Positions 14,448 to 22,459 of a stretch of DNA of 27,658 bases are shown piece after piece. Made by a program: the position numbers and the translations under genes. The notes beneath the pieces were generated by a model that did no database searches, was not told the origin of the DNA, and worked only from the letters and a program-made list of their open reading frames with translations. Position 1 is the first letter of the stretch. Every line of letters starts with the position of its first letter. Source of the stretch: JBDSGC01 sp046594105 (lineage in GTDB: Bacteria > Acidobacteriota > Thermoanaerobaculia > Gp7-AA8); contig JBKJQB010000016.1 in NCBI GenBank assembly GCA_046594105.1, forward strand, positions 1 to 27,658, written 5' to 3'.

Positions 14448-14537
14448 TCATCGGAGGGCGCGGGTGAGGGCGGTCGGCGCGGCGCATCCGCCGGCCAGAA
14501 CAAGACTCAGAGACAGCGGCAACAGGCTAAATCGCAT
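14448..14537 (-). pseudogene. Truncated lipoprotein gene (29 codons) after the RND pump
   Basis: The ATG at 14537 overlaps the last codons of the RND pump gene and is preceded by a strong GGAGAG inside that gene. It encodes a lipoprotein signal peptide, MRFSLLPLSLSLVLAGG then Cys18, followed by AAPTALTRALR and a TGA stop. Other frames downstream stay open only briefly (one to about 14365) and show no recognisable domain. The layout of a coupled ATG, ribosome site and lipobox suggests a former fourth operon gene whose body was lost. The adjacent repeat cluster may mark the deletion. A genuine micro-lipoprotein is the alternative. Confidence 0.5.
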
Positions 14538-17500
14538 GGGGACTCTCCTTCTCGGTCGCAGAGGAAAATCCTCCGCGGATCATGGCGTAAATGGCCGGGG
14601 TCACAACGAGAGACAACAGCAGCGCGGAGGCCAGCCCGCCGATGACGCAGATGGCCAGCGGCTGGAGCAACTCCGAACCGGATCCCAGGGCCAGCGCCAG
14701 CGGCAGCATCCCCAGCATCGCGGCCAGAGAGGTCATCAGGACCGGACGGAAGCGGCGGCGACCCGATCGGAGCAACGCGGTCACCAGATCTTCTCCGCGA
14801 TGGAGATGGTCCTCCACGGTGTCCAGCATGAGGATGCCGTTCTTGGAAACGATGCCCACGATCATGATCAGGCCCATCATCGACACGACGTTGAGCGTGG
14901 TCCGGGTCACCAGGAGAGCGAACAGGCTGCCGGACAGCGCCAGCACGGCGCCGCACACGATGGCGATGGGGTGCGCGAACGAGCGGAACTCCACCACCAG
15001 CACGACGAAGATCAGGGCCACCGCCAGCGCCAGCGCGGCGAGCAGTTCGCGGAAGGAGGACTGCTGTTCCTGGTACAGCCCGCCGTACTCGATGCTCACG
15101 CCGGCCGGCGGCTTGACCTCCCGCCCCAGCCGCGCCTGGATGTCCCGCATCACCGATCCCAGATCGCGATTCTCCAGTCGCGCGGTCACGGCCACCGACT
15201 GCCGCAGTCCGTCGCGCTCGATCTCCGCCTGACCGGCATCGTAGGAGACCGAGGCGATCTGGTCGACGCGTACGAACGCGCTGGTCACCGGCGAGCGGAG
15301 CGGGAGCGCGCGCAGATCGTCCAGCACCGGCCGCGGCCCTGCCAGCATGACCCGCACCCCCACCGGTCGTCCCCGCTCCAGAAGAGTGGAGGCCACATCG
15401 CCCCCCAGCGCCGTGGCGATGGTCTCGGTCACCTGTGCCGCCGTCACTCCGTAGATAGCAGCCCGCTGCGGATCGATCGAGAACGTCACACCCGGGCCGC
15501 TGATGATGATTCCGTTGAAGACATCGACGGCCCCTTGGACCTTTGCCACCGATGCCGCGATCTGTTTCGCCGTGCGCTGGAGGGCGGCGGTCTCCTCGCC
15601 GAAAATGCGGATCTCGATCGGAGCCGGCGCGCTGGTCAGATCGCCGATCAGATCGGTGAGAATCCCGGCAAACTCCACACGCAGGGCTGGCTCGGAGCTC
15701 TCGATTTTGTGGCGCAGATCATCGATCACTTCCTCCGTCTTCCGTCCACCACGATCGTGGAGCTTGACCAGAAAGTCGCCGGTGTTCGGCTCGGTGATGG
15801 CCAGGCCGAGTTGCAGTCCGGTGCGCCGCGACTCGCTCTCCACTTCCGGCGTCTCCCGCAGCAGCCGCTCCACGTGCCGCAGCATGCGATCGGTCTCCTC
15901 CAGCGAGGCGCCGGGCGGTGCGGTGTAATCGAGGACGAAGGCGTGCTCGTCGAAGCCCGGCAGGAACTCGGAGCCGAGCGAGCGGTAGACCACGAAGGTC
16001 GCCAGCGCCAGTACGCCGATGGCAAGCAGCACTCCGGCACGGTTTCCCAAGGCCAGCTGCAGCAACCATTCATATCCTCGCAGCAGTCGCGAAAGCAGAG
16101 GACCCTGCGTTTCCTCTTCTTCCCGAAGTTCCGTCCGCTCGACTTCAGCGACGGTGGAATTGCCCGGCCCTGACCGTCCCGAAGAATCGCCCGCGGCCAG
16201 CGCCTTGTCCTTCCTGCGAATCCGGATGAAGCGCTCCGCGAGAACCGGAGTGAACGTGAGCGCCAGCACCAGGGAGGTGAGCAGTGCGACGCTCATCGTC
16301 AGCGCCAGCGAGCGGAAGAAGACGCCGGTCACACCGGTCAGCAGCGCCAGCGGAAGAAACACCACCACCGGAGTGATCGTGGAGAAGACGATGGGACCGG
16401 CGATCTCTCCGATGGCATCGTGAACCGCGGCTCGTCGCGACGCGCCGCGCACCAGGTGGGAGTAGATGTTCTCCACCACCACGATGGCATCGTCGATGAC
16501 CAGACCGATGGCCGCGGCCACCCCGCCCAGGGTCATGAGATCGAAGCTCAGTCCCACCATCCACATGGCCAGGAACGTCACCAGCACGGTCACCGGGATG
16601 ACCAGCGTGGCCACCAGCGTGGTTCCCCAGTTACGCAGAAATCCGTAGAGGATCAGCACCGACAGCACCAGCCCGATGAGGATGGCATCGCGGACCGACG
16701 ACACCGAGCTGCGCACCAGGACCGACTGATCGTAGAAGGGTTTGACCAGCACGTCCTTCGGCATCAACTTCTGCAGCCGGACGATCTCCGCCTTGATGCT
16801 GTCGGCCACGGCGATGATGTTCGCGGCCGGCTGCCGCAGCACGTTCATCAGCACGGCGGGATGGCCGTCTGCGGTGACGATGGTGAACTTCGGCTCCAGT
16901 CCTGGAACGACGGTGGCTACATCGCTCACCCGGATGGGAACGCTGTTGACCGTGGCCACGATGATGTTCCCGATGTCGTCCGGCGAGGTGGCCTGACCGG
17001 TGACCAGCGCGAGCTCCAGCTGGTGGTTCTCCGCGATCAGCCCCGGCGAGTCGATCACGTTCGATTCCTTCACCGCCGCGGCCACCTGCTGGAGCGACAG
17101 GCCCCGCGACTCCAGACGGGAGCGCTGCACCAGGATGTGGTACTCGCGCCGCTGCCCGCCGGCGACCGAGACGCTGGCCACGCCGGGCAGCCGCGCCAGG
17201 CTCGGACGCAGAGTCACATCGGCCAGATTGCGCAGCGTACCGGGATCGCGTTTCGGGGAGGTGATGCTGTATCCGAGGACGGGAAAGACGGCGAAGGTCA
17301 AGCGGTCCACGCGCTCGAAGGTTGTTCCGGCCGGCAGCGTGGTGGCCAGTTGCGAGACCTTCGCCTGGACCAGTTGCAGCGTCTGGCTGATGTCGGTCTT
17401 CCAGTCGAAGAACAGGTTCACCTCGACGCTTCCCCGCGCGGTCGTCGATTTGATCCGCTTGATCCCCGGGATGCCGCTCATGGCCTCCTCGATGGGACGG

Positions 17501-17691
17501 GTCACCGAGACCAGGGTCTGCTGCGCAGGGGCGACGCCGTTGCTGGCGATGATGATGATCCGCGGAAAGTCCGTCTGCGGAAAGAGTCCGCGCGGAATCC
17601 GGATCAGTCCGGCCACCCCGCCGATCGCCAGCAGAACGATGACCAGCATGATGGCCCGCGACTGGCGGGCCACGACGCTCCCGAGGCTCAT
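14527..17691 (-). CDS. RND-family efflux pump, inner-membrane subunit
   Basis: 1054 residues, the normal length for AcrB/MdtB-type pumps. The first membrane helix (about 13-31) is followed by the periplasmic porter domain (PRGLFPQTDFPRI). TM4 carries the paired Asp of the proton relay in GLVIDDAIVVVEN, and TM10 carries the Lys in GIVSKNGILMLD. Both are diagnostic of proton-driven HAE-type (hydrophobe/amphiphile) pumps; metal-type CzcA pumps differ at TM4. An acidic cytoplasmic loop (VERTELREEEETQ) separates the two halves. It should work with the adaptor and outer-membrane factor encoded upstream. The start overlaps the adaptor stop by 4 nt (17688-17691). The substrate cannot be told from sequence. 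No regulator gene lies beside the operon. Confidence 0.96.
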   Translation of the reverse strand: MSLGSVVARQSRAIMLVIVLLAIGGVAGLIRIPRGLFPQTDFPRIIIIASNGVAPAQQTLVSVTRPIEEAMSGIPGIKRIKSTTARGSVEVNLFFDWKTDISQTLQLVQAKVSQLATTLPAGTTFERVDRLTFAVFPVLGYSITSPKRDPGTLRNLADVTLRPSLARLPGVASVSVAGGQRREYHILVQRSRLESRGLSLQQVAAAVKESNVIDSPGLIAENHQLELALVTGQATSPDDIGNIIVATVNSVPIRVSDVATVVPGLEPKFTIVTADGHPAVLMNVLRQPAANIIAVADSIKAEIVRLQKLMPKDVLVKPFYDQSVLVRSSVSSVRDAILIGLVLSVLILYGFLRNWGTTLVATLVIPVTVLVTFLAMWMVGLSFDLMTLGGVAAAIGLVIDDAIVVVENIYSHLVRGASRRAAVHDAIGEIAGPIVFSTITPVVVFLPLALLTGVTGVFFRSLALTMSVALLTSLVLALTFTPVLAERFIRIRRKDKALAAGDSSGRSGPGNSTVAEVERTELREEEETQGPLLSRLLRGYEWLLQLALGNRAGVLLAIGVLALATFVVYRSLGSEFLPGFDEHAFVLDYTAPPGASLEETDRMLRHVERLLRETPEVESESRRTGLQLGLAITEPNTGDFLVKLHDRGGRKTEEVIDDLRHKIESSEPALRVEFAGILTDLIGDLTSAPAPIEIRIFGEETAALQRTAKQIAASVAKVQGAVDVFNGIIISGPGVTFSIDPQRAAIYGVTAAQVTETIATALGGDVASTLLERGRPVGVRVMLAGPRPVLDDLRALPLRSPVTSAFVRVDQIASVSYDAGQAEIERDGLRQSVAVTARLENRDLGSVMRDIQARLGREVKPPAGVSIEYGGLYQEQQSSFRELLAALALAVALIFVVLVVEFRSFAHPIAIVCGAVLALSGSLFALLVTRTTLNVVSMMGLIMIVGIVSKNGILMLDTVEDHLHRGEDLVTALLRSGRRRFRPVLMTSLAAMLGMLPLALALGSGSELLQPLAICVIGGLASALLLSLVVTPAIYAMIRGGFSSATEKESPHAI

Positions 17692-18995
17692 GGAGGGGCC
17701 GCCGCCCTGGCCACTTCCACGCGCGTTCCATCGGGCAGGCCGTAGTTCCCTTCGATGACCACGGTCTCGCCACCGCGCAGGCCAGAGAGGATGCGGGTGC
17801 GCTCGCGGGTGTGCGACCCGGTGGTGACGTGGACTTCGTGAGCCACCGACTGCCCGTCCACCACCATCACCGTCCCCGCGTTCGCGTTGGTGGCATCGAG
17901 GGTGATGGCGGCGGTGGGGACCACCACCGCATCAGGAACGCTGCCGCTGGCAACGAGGATCCGCGCCGTGCCATTGGCGCGCAGCTGGCCGCCGGGATTG
18001 GGCAGGCTGACCCACAGCTCCACGGAATGGCTGAGCGGATCGGCGGAGCGACCGACCAGCGTGACCTGCGCCCGCAACGTCGACCCGGGGAGGTCGTCCG
18101 GCTGGACGGTCACCGCATCTCCGGCGCGGACATGGGTCGCCGCTTCGTCGGAGATCGGAGCCTTGATGATCACGTTCGACGCGTCGGAGATCGTCAGCAG
18201 TCGCACGCCGGGAGCGGCGAAGTCACCCTGGCGCAGGAACTGATCGGTGACCACGCCGTCGAACGGCGCGCGGATGGTGGCGTAGCCAGCCTGCGCGTCG
18301 AGCGCGGCCAGGCGGTCAGCTGCCTGCTGCGCCTTGCTCCGCGCCGTGGCCAGGTCGCCGGGGCTGGTCGTTCCGCGATGCAGGGCAGCCGACTTCTCCG
18401 CGAGACGGACATCATCTTCCGCCTTGATCACGTCGAGCTGCGAAGTCTCCAGATCTTTTTTCGAGATGCCGCCGCTCTCATACAGCGTTCGCCTGCGCTC
18501 CAGAATTTTCCGGGCGTTGACCAGCGTGGCCTGCGCGTCGCGCACCGCCCTGGCATCCTGCGCGTCCGTCAACGGAATCGTTCCCTCGCTGGTGGTGGTC
18601 ACGCCGATCTGCGCCTCGCGGGCGGCGCCGGCTGCTTCCGCACGCTGGGCCCGGAGGTCGCGCGCTTCCAGTGTGACCAGAACCTCTCCGCGGCGGACCA
18701 TGCGGTTCTTGAGCAGAGCCATGCCGGTGATCTGCCCGCTGATCTTCGAACTGAGCGTGGCCTCCTGGCGGGCCTGGATGATGCCCGTCGCCTCGATCGG
18801 TTGAGCCATGGAGGCCACTTCCGCGTTCGCTACCTGGACGCTGACCACGATCTGCGTTTCTTCCGGCTGCGCGGAGGCGCGACGATGCCAGCACCAGCCG
18901 GCTGCGACAAGGACAAGCAGCGTGACCGCGACGACCTGAGCGGAGCGCCGCCGCCACCACGGCTCCGTGTGGAACGCCTCGTTCTCGTCGATCAT
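17688..18995 (-). CDS. RND efflux periplasmic adaptor (membrane fusion protein)
   Basis: 435 residues from the preferred ATG at 18995. A short cytoplasmic N-terminus and one membrane helix (about 19-36, QVVAVTLLVLVAAGWCWH) come first. A split lipoyl/barrel-sandwich domain follows (GIIQARQEATLSSKISGQI ... AGYATIRAPFDGVVTDQFL) that encloses a long alpha-helical hairpin. Beta-barrel and membrane-proximal domains come last. It bridges the RND pump and the outer-membrane factor. The frame stays open upstream to 19094, but GAGAGG sits 7 nt before the ATG at 18995. The longer form would read through a 15-nt tandem repeat inside the preceding gene. Ten nt separate it from the outer-membrane factor stop. 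Confidence 0.94.
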   Translation of the reverse strand: MIDENEAFHTEPWWRRRSAQVVAVTLLVLVAAGWCWHRRASAQPEETQIVVSVQVANAEVASMAQPIEATGIIQARQEATLSSKISGQITGMALLKNRMVRRGEVLVTLEARDLRAQRAEAAGAAREAQIGVTTTSEGTIPLTDAQDARAVRDAQATLVNARKILERRRTLYESGGISKKDLETSQLDVIKAEDDVRLAEKSAALHRGTTSPGDLATARSKAQQAADRLAALDAQAGYATIRAPFDGVVTDQFLRQGDFAAPGVRLLTISDASNVIIKAPISDEAATHVRAGDAVTVQPDDLPGSTLRAQVTLVGRSADPLSHSVELWVSLPNPGGQLRANGTARILVASGSVPDAVVVPTAAITLDATNANAGTVMVVDGQSVAHEVHVTTGSHTRERTRILSGLRGGETVVIEGNYGLPDGTRVEVARAAAPP

Positions 18996-19005
18996 GAATG
19001 GCCTC

Positions 19006-20562
19006 TCATCGATCCCGGGTTCCTGCATCCCGGGTTCCTGCATCCCAGATCCCTGCCGCTTCCCGCAGATGAGAGCGCGCGATCTCGAAGTCATAGAGGG
19101 CCTGTTCGCGGGCGGCGCGTTGCTGGGCCAGGGTGGTCAGCGCGTCGGTGACCTCCAGGATGGGCGCCTCGCCGGCGCGGTAGCGGGCGATGGAGACCTC
19201 CACGTTGCGCTGGGCGTCCTGCAGCGCCATGCGGGCGTGGCCCGCGCGGGCGATCGCCGTCAATGCTTCCTCGCGCGCACCGACGAACTGCAAGTTCAGG
19301 TCGCGCTCTACCAGTGCAGCCTGATTCTCCGCCGCCTGCGCGCGGAGTTCTGCCTGACGCTGCCGGCTCCGGCTGACGCCCCAGTCAAAAATCGGGATGT
19401 TGAGATTCGCGATTGCCAGATACCCGGAGTGCTGACGAATCTCGTTGTGCCGAAGCGACGGCGAGTCGAAGCCTTCGTCGACTTCATACGTCAGCGAAGG
19501 CAGCCGCTCCGCGCGTGCCAGGTTGACCTCCGCGCGCGCCGCCCTGCGCCGGGCCTCCAGCTGTGCAAACTCGGGACGCCTGCGCCCCGTGTCGGCGGTG
19601 AATCGTTCAATCTCCTCCGCGGTGCCTTCCGCTGTGAGCTCAGAAACCGAGAGAGGCTGCTCCCTTCCGTATCCGATCAGCACCCGGAATGCCGCCTCGG
19701 CTGCCAGCTGCTGCAATCGCGCAAGCTCTGCATCGTCACGGCGCTGTGCCACCACCAGCCGGGCACGGATGGCATCCACCTCCGGCACCTCTCCTGCCTC
19801 GTTCTGCAGCGCCGTGACCCGGGCGAATTCCTCCGCGGCCTGCAATGCCTCCTCGGCGCTGCGCCGCTTTCCATTAGCCAGAGCCAAAGCAAAGTACGAC
19901 TGGTGCACGCCGCGGAGAAGGGCACGGCGGGCGATCTCGGTTCCCGCATGCGCCGCCTCCAGCAGCGCGCGGTTGCGGGCGATGGCCGCGTGCACGCCGA
20001 AATCGAGGGAACCCAGCACGCCCACCAGCTGCTGGTATTCGCGCGTGGCGTTCTGGGCGATGAACGACGGGTCTACGGTCCCGGGGTGCAGCGGCTTGTT
20101 GATCGAGGCGGTGGAGGCACTCCGCACTCTCGGCAGAAGCGTCGCTCTCGACTGCAGCAGATCCATTGCGGCGGCCTGCTCGTCGAAGATGGCCTGGCGA
20201 AAGGCTGAGGCCTGCTGCAGGGACAGCAGCGAGGCCTGATCGAGCGACATCGGCCGCGGCGTCACGGATTGCAGTCCGGATGTGGCCGCAGCACTTGATG
20301 ACGAAGACGTGACGAGGGGCAGCGATGACCTTGCGGGGCCGGAGGGTGCAATCAGCATCGAGCCCTTTGCCGTCCCATCAGGAACGAGAGACTGAAGCCG
20401 CTTCGAATTCTCAGCCGCGACCGGGATGGGATTCTGCGCGCAAAGCGGAGGGGCACCCAGCGCACCCATCGTCAGCAGCACCGTTCCGGCGATCACAGCT
20501 CTCGACAAGCACTCACTCCCCGCCCTCCAGCTGGCGCAGTCTGTGGTGAAGCGGATGACCAT
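19006..20562 (-). CDS. TolC-family outer-membrane efflux protein
   Basis: Up to 518 residues. A signal peptide (VIAGTVLLTMGALGAPPLCAQ) precedes two TolC-like repeats rich in long helices. Examples are ATREYQQLVGVLGSLDFGVH, RALLRGVHQSYFALALANGK and ANLNIPIFDWGVSRSRQRQA, the last being the conserved strand-turn-helix of the family. It forms the trimeric exit duct of the efflux system. The ATG at 20562 gives an unusually long, Cys-containing n-region and has no ribosome site. A TTG at 20508 with GGGAG 7 nt upstream gives a normal signal peptide and may be the real start. The C-terminus ends DAGTRDAGTRDR, encoded by a 15-nt tandem repeat. It is the first gene of the efflux operon. Confidence 0.93.
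   Translation of the reverse strand: MVIRFTTDCASWRAGSECLSRAVIAGTVLLTMGALGAPPLCAQNPIPVAAENSKRLQSLVPDGTAKGSMLIAPSGPARSSLPLVTSSSSSAAATSGLQSVTPRPMSLDQASLLSLQQASAFRQAIFDEQAAAMDLLQSRATLLPRVRSASTASINKPLHPGTVDPSFIAQNATREYQQLVGVLGSLDFGVHAAIARNRALLEAAHAGTEIARRALLRGVHQSYFALALANGKRRSAEEALQAAEEFARVTALQNEAGEVPEVDAIRARLVVAQRRDDAELARLQQLAAEAAFRVLIGYGREQPLSVSELTAEGTAEEIERFTADTGRRRPEFAQLEARRRAARAEVNLARAERLPSLTYEVDEGFDSPSLRHNEIRQHSGYLAIANLNIPIFDWGVSRSRQRQAELRAQAAENQAALVERDLNLQFVGAREEALTAIARAGHARMALQDAQRNVEVSIARYRAGEAPILEVTDALTTLAQQRAAREQALYDFEIARSHLREAAGIWDAGTRDAGTRDR
19010..19045. repeat. 15-nt tandem repeat at the end of the outer-membrane factor gene
   Basis: Plus-strand CCCGGGTTCCTGCAT occurs twice in tandem (about 19015-19044), followed by a degenerate third copy (CCCAGATCCCTGC). 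It encodes repeated DAGTR at the C-terminus of the TolC-like protein and sits just before the adaptor start. Confidence 0.6.
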
Positions 20563-20712
20563 TCCATCAATGAGAACACAGAGGCCTCAACTCTCTCGTG
20601 AGCGAACAGGGCGCTTCATGGCCCGTTCATGCCACCGCATCGCATGGGTGACCCGCGGCGGCGACGAGCTGCACCTCACCACCGATTCGCATCGTCCGAA
20701 AGGGTTCCTGCC

Positions 20713-20946
20713 TCACGAGCAGAGATCGATGCACACCCAGACCCACCCGTCCCGGACCTCTGCTGGCAGCTCCTTTTCCGAGGCCACCCCGGGCGATTTC
20801 TCGGTCAGGTCGAATACTTCGGCGCCATCGCCTTTGCGGAGCACTTTCAGCCTGGTTCCGCCAGTTTCGAAAATGGAGTGCGCGCCGTCGGCGATCGCCG
20901 CGAGCTCGGCGATTTTCCGGTACTGACGTTCGTAGAGGCTGCTCAT
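20713..20946 (-). CDS. Small orphan protein upstream of the efflux operon
   Basis: 77 residues, MSSLYERQYRKIAELAAIAD then a beta-rich segment (HSIFETGGTRLKVLRKGDGAEVFDL) ending in WVWVCIDLCS. I do not recognise the family. There is no signal peptide or membrane helix, so it should be cytosolic. TAGAAT on the minus strand ends 9 nt before the ATG and no Shine-Dalgarno is present, which suggests a leaderless transcript. A 16-bp palindrome overlaps the upstream edge of that -10. The gene runs in the same direction as the efflux operon, 150 nt before the outer-membrane factor ATG. A longer overlapping minus-strand frame (20627-20980) is Arg-rich and looks like a shadow. Confidence 0.65.
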   Translation of the reverse strand: MSSLYERQYRKIAELAAIADGAHSIFETGGTRLKVLRKGDGAEVFDLTEKSPGVASEKELPAEVRDGWVWVCIDLCS

Positions 20947-20955
20947 GGGAGCGCG

Positions 20956-20961
20956 ATTCTA
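20956..20961 (-). promoter_or_regulatory. -10-like element of the 77-aa gene
   Basis: Minus-strand TAGAAT (5 of 6 consensus positions) ends 9 nt before the ATG at 20946. The intervening CGCGCTCCC has no ribosome-binding potential. Confidence 0.45.
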
Positions 20962-20976
20962 CATTCGTTCGAATGT
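20961..20976. promoter_or_regulatory. 16-bp palindrome overlapping the promoter (candidate operator)
   Basis: ACATTCG-TT-CGAATGT is a perfect 7-2-7 inverted repeat. Its left end shares a base with the minus-strand TAGAAT, so a bound regulator would cover the spacer of the 77-aa gene promoter. It also lies in the shared upstream region of the PepSY gene. Confidence 0.4.
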
Positions 20977-21000
20977 TCACTGTTCCGTCGGGGGATCGGA

Positions 21001-21032
21001 TGAACCGTTCATGAACCTGACCAACGGCCGTT
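21001..21032. promoter_or_regulatory. Cluster of short palindromes upstream of the PepSY gene
   Basis: TGAAC-C-GTTCA (21001-21011), GTTCATGAAC (21007-21016) and AACGGCCGTT (21023-21032) crowd into 32 nt. CCGTTCAT occurs twice here and again at about 20621-20628. This could be a multi-site operator for a dimeric repressor such as a TetR-family protein. No regulator is encoded nearby. Confidence 0.3.
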
Positions 21033-21136
21033 CATTCATCCGGCGGTTATGCAATGCCCGACACCGGCGGACGGTTTGGGATCGCGAACGGCATGCACCG
21101 GTTTCGATTCGCGCCGCTCGAAAAGGAGAAACGAAT

Positions 21137-21568
21137 ATGAATCAGAAAGCCACCGCAGCCATCGTTTTCGCCGCAATTCTGGGCATCAGCGGAACCGCCT
21201 CCACCGTCTTCGCGGAGGAAGGGAACGTGCGGACGAGGAAGGTCGAAACGAAGACCACCGTCAAGCATGTGAGCCAGGCCTCCTCACAGTCCGACCTGCA
21301 GAAGCAGGCGAAGATCACCATGGCTCAGGCGCGGACCCTCGCTCTGAAACGCGCGCCAGGAACGATCAAGAGTGAAGAACTGGAGAACGAGCACGGGAAG
21401 CTCATCTACTCGTTCGACATCGCCACGGGCGGCAGCGGCATCACCGAAGTGAACGTCGATGCGATCAACGGAAAGATCGTCGCCGTCCAGAAAGAGAACG
21501 CGGCAAAGGAAGCAGCGGAGAAGAAACAGGAAGCAAAGGAAGCGAAGGCCAAAGCAGACAAGCACTGA
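21137..21568 (+). CDS. Secreted PepSY-domain protein
   Basis: 143 residues. A signal peptide (MNQKATAAIVFAAILGISGT, cleavage near VFA-EE) precedes a Lys/Thr-rich linker. One PepSY domain follows (about 60-117): ITMAQARTLALKRAPGTIKS, then the strands LIYSFDIATGG and ITEVNVDAINGKIVAVQ. The tail is a charged Lys/Glu/Ala helix (NAAKEAAEKKQEAKEAKAKA). PepSY domains are periplasmic or secreted modules often linked to inhibition of peptidases or to envelope sensing; the target here is unknown. The ATG at 21137 is preferred because AAAAGGAG lies about 9 nt upstream. The longer upstream frame has no such site and no signal peptide at its start. Confidence 0.9.
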   Translation: MNQKATAAIVFAAILGISGTASTVFAEEGNVRTRKVETKTTVKHVSQASSQSDLQKQAKITMAQARTLALKRAPGTIKSEELENEHGKLIYSFDIATGGSGITEVNVDAINGKIVAVQKENAAKEAAEKKQEAKEAKAKADKH

Positions 21569-21575
21569 CGAGACA

Positions 21576-21670
21576 GCGATGGGCGGGCGGAAGGAAGGCG
21601 CGATCGGCGAGCGTCTCCATCCCTCCTGGCCCGCTCATCGCTTCGGTCCTTCTCCGCGGGCACCGGAGAA
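21576..21670 (+). terminator. Two hairpins after the PepSY gene
   Basis: GCGATGGGCGGGC (21576-21588) pairs with GCCCGCTCATCGC (21629-21641) with one mismatch around a 40-nt loop. TTCTCCG (21650-21656) pairs with CGGAGAA (21664-21670) around a 7-nt loop. Neither has a T-tract. Together they probably separate the PepSY gene from the metal-uptake genes. Confidence 0.4.
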
Positions 21671-21811
21671 CTGGCCCCGCACGCGAAGTAGCCCCCATCA
21701 AAATCCTACGGCAGGTGGATCCAACCTGGATCCCGGCTTGCTCCCTGCGACCAGCAATTGACTGTCCTGCAGCATCCAACGGACGTCGCCGACCGTAACG
21801 CTCATCACGAC

Positions 21812-22330
21812 ATGAAGGCGCTTCGCTCCACCGTCACCTCAATGGTCACTGCTCTCGTCTTTGTGACGGGAACGGTGGCCGTCCCGACGGTTCACCTCGC
21901 CCTGCACTCCCTTCCGCACGATCACCAGGGCGGCGGGCTGGCCTATCACCTGTCCGGCGAAGCTCCTCACCTTCAGGTTGCTCTGCCTCCAGTCCACCAC
22001 CACGATGGCCACGGCAACGATGTCGTCGAACTCGCCGATCAGAGCCAGCCTCAGGATCGGCACACCCATCCGGTGGACGACGACGGGACCGAGGAGCCGC
22101 AGCGTCGCGATCAGCCTCAGGGACGCCAGCCGTACGATGCACACCACGGCGAAGGCAGCGCAGCACACTTTGCCGTCGCCGTCAGCGACGGACCCGCGCA
22201 GTTCATCGTTCTCCTGGTCAGTGCAGACGTTCCGACGCCGCTCCTTACCGGCTGGCCCGAACGCAGAACCTGGATCGAGCGCTCCTCTCCGCAGTTCGAC
22301 CGCGGCCCTCCCCCTCTCCACCTGCTCTGA
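21812..22330 (+). CDS. Secreted His-rich, probable metal-binding protein
   Basis: 172 residues. A signal peptide (MKALRSTVTSMVTALVFVTG) leads into a His-rich region: HLALHSLPHDH, PPVHHHDGHG, RHTHPVDDDG and DAHHGEGSAAH. There are 16 His in all, many paired with Asp/Glu. A less polar stretch (AQFIVLLVSADVPTPLL) and the ending RGPPPLHLL follow; this ending recalls small His-rich DUF2946-type metal proteins. It lies 129 nt before a TonB receptor on the same strand, and together they suggest acquisition or handling of a transition metal such as zinc or copper. The ATG at 21812 is chosen because the signal peptide begins there. The frame is open from a TTG at 21758. No Shine-Dalgarno is evident. 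Confidence 0.75.
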   Translation: MKALRSTVTSMVTALVFVTGTVAVPTVHLALHSLPHDHQGGGLAYHLSGEAPHLQVALPPVHHHDGHGNDVVELADQSQPQDRHTHPVDDDGTEEPQRRDQPQGRQPYDAHHGEGSAAHFAVAVSDGPAQFIVLLVSADVPTPLLTGWPERRTWIERSSPQFDRGPPPLHLL

Positions 22331-22459
22331 ACCTTCCGAACGTCCGGATCGGAACGCGCTCTCCCAGCGCGTTGTCGGCTCGGAACCTCTCCAAGCCTGC
22401 GCCGCGAGAGCAGACCGTTTGCCGGCACTCTCTGCGGAACGGGAAAGGGGTTCCCTCTC

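Noticed and set aside
14464..17745. Long plus-strand open frames opposite the RND pump (14464-16173 and 16420-17745)
   Set aside because: They are antisense to a clear RND pump, contain His/Gln/Arg-rich low-similarity protein, and arise from GC-rich codon bias on the real strand.
17811..20208. Plus-strand frames opposite the adaptor and outer-membrane factor genes
   Set aside because: Antisense shadows of well-supported genes with no domain or signal.
20627..20980. 117-aa minus-strand frame overlapping the 77-aa gene
   Set aside because: Arg-rich shadow in another frame; the 77-aa frame has the better composition and a promoter directly before it.
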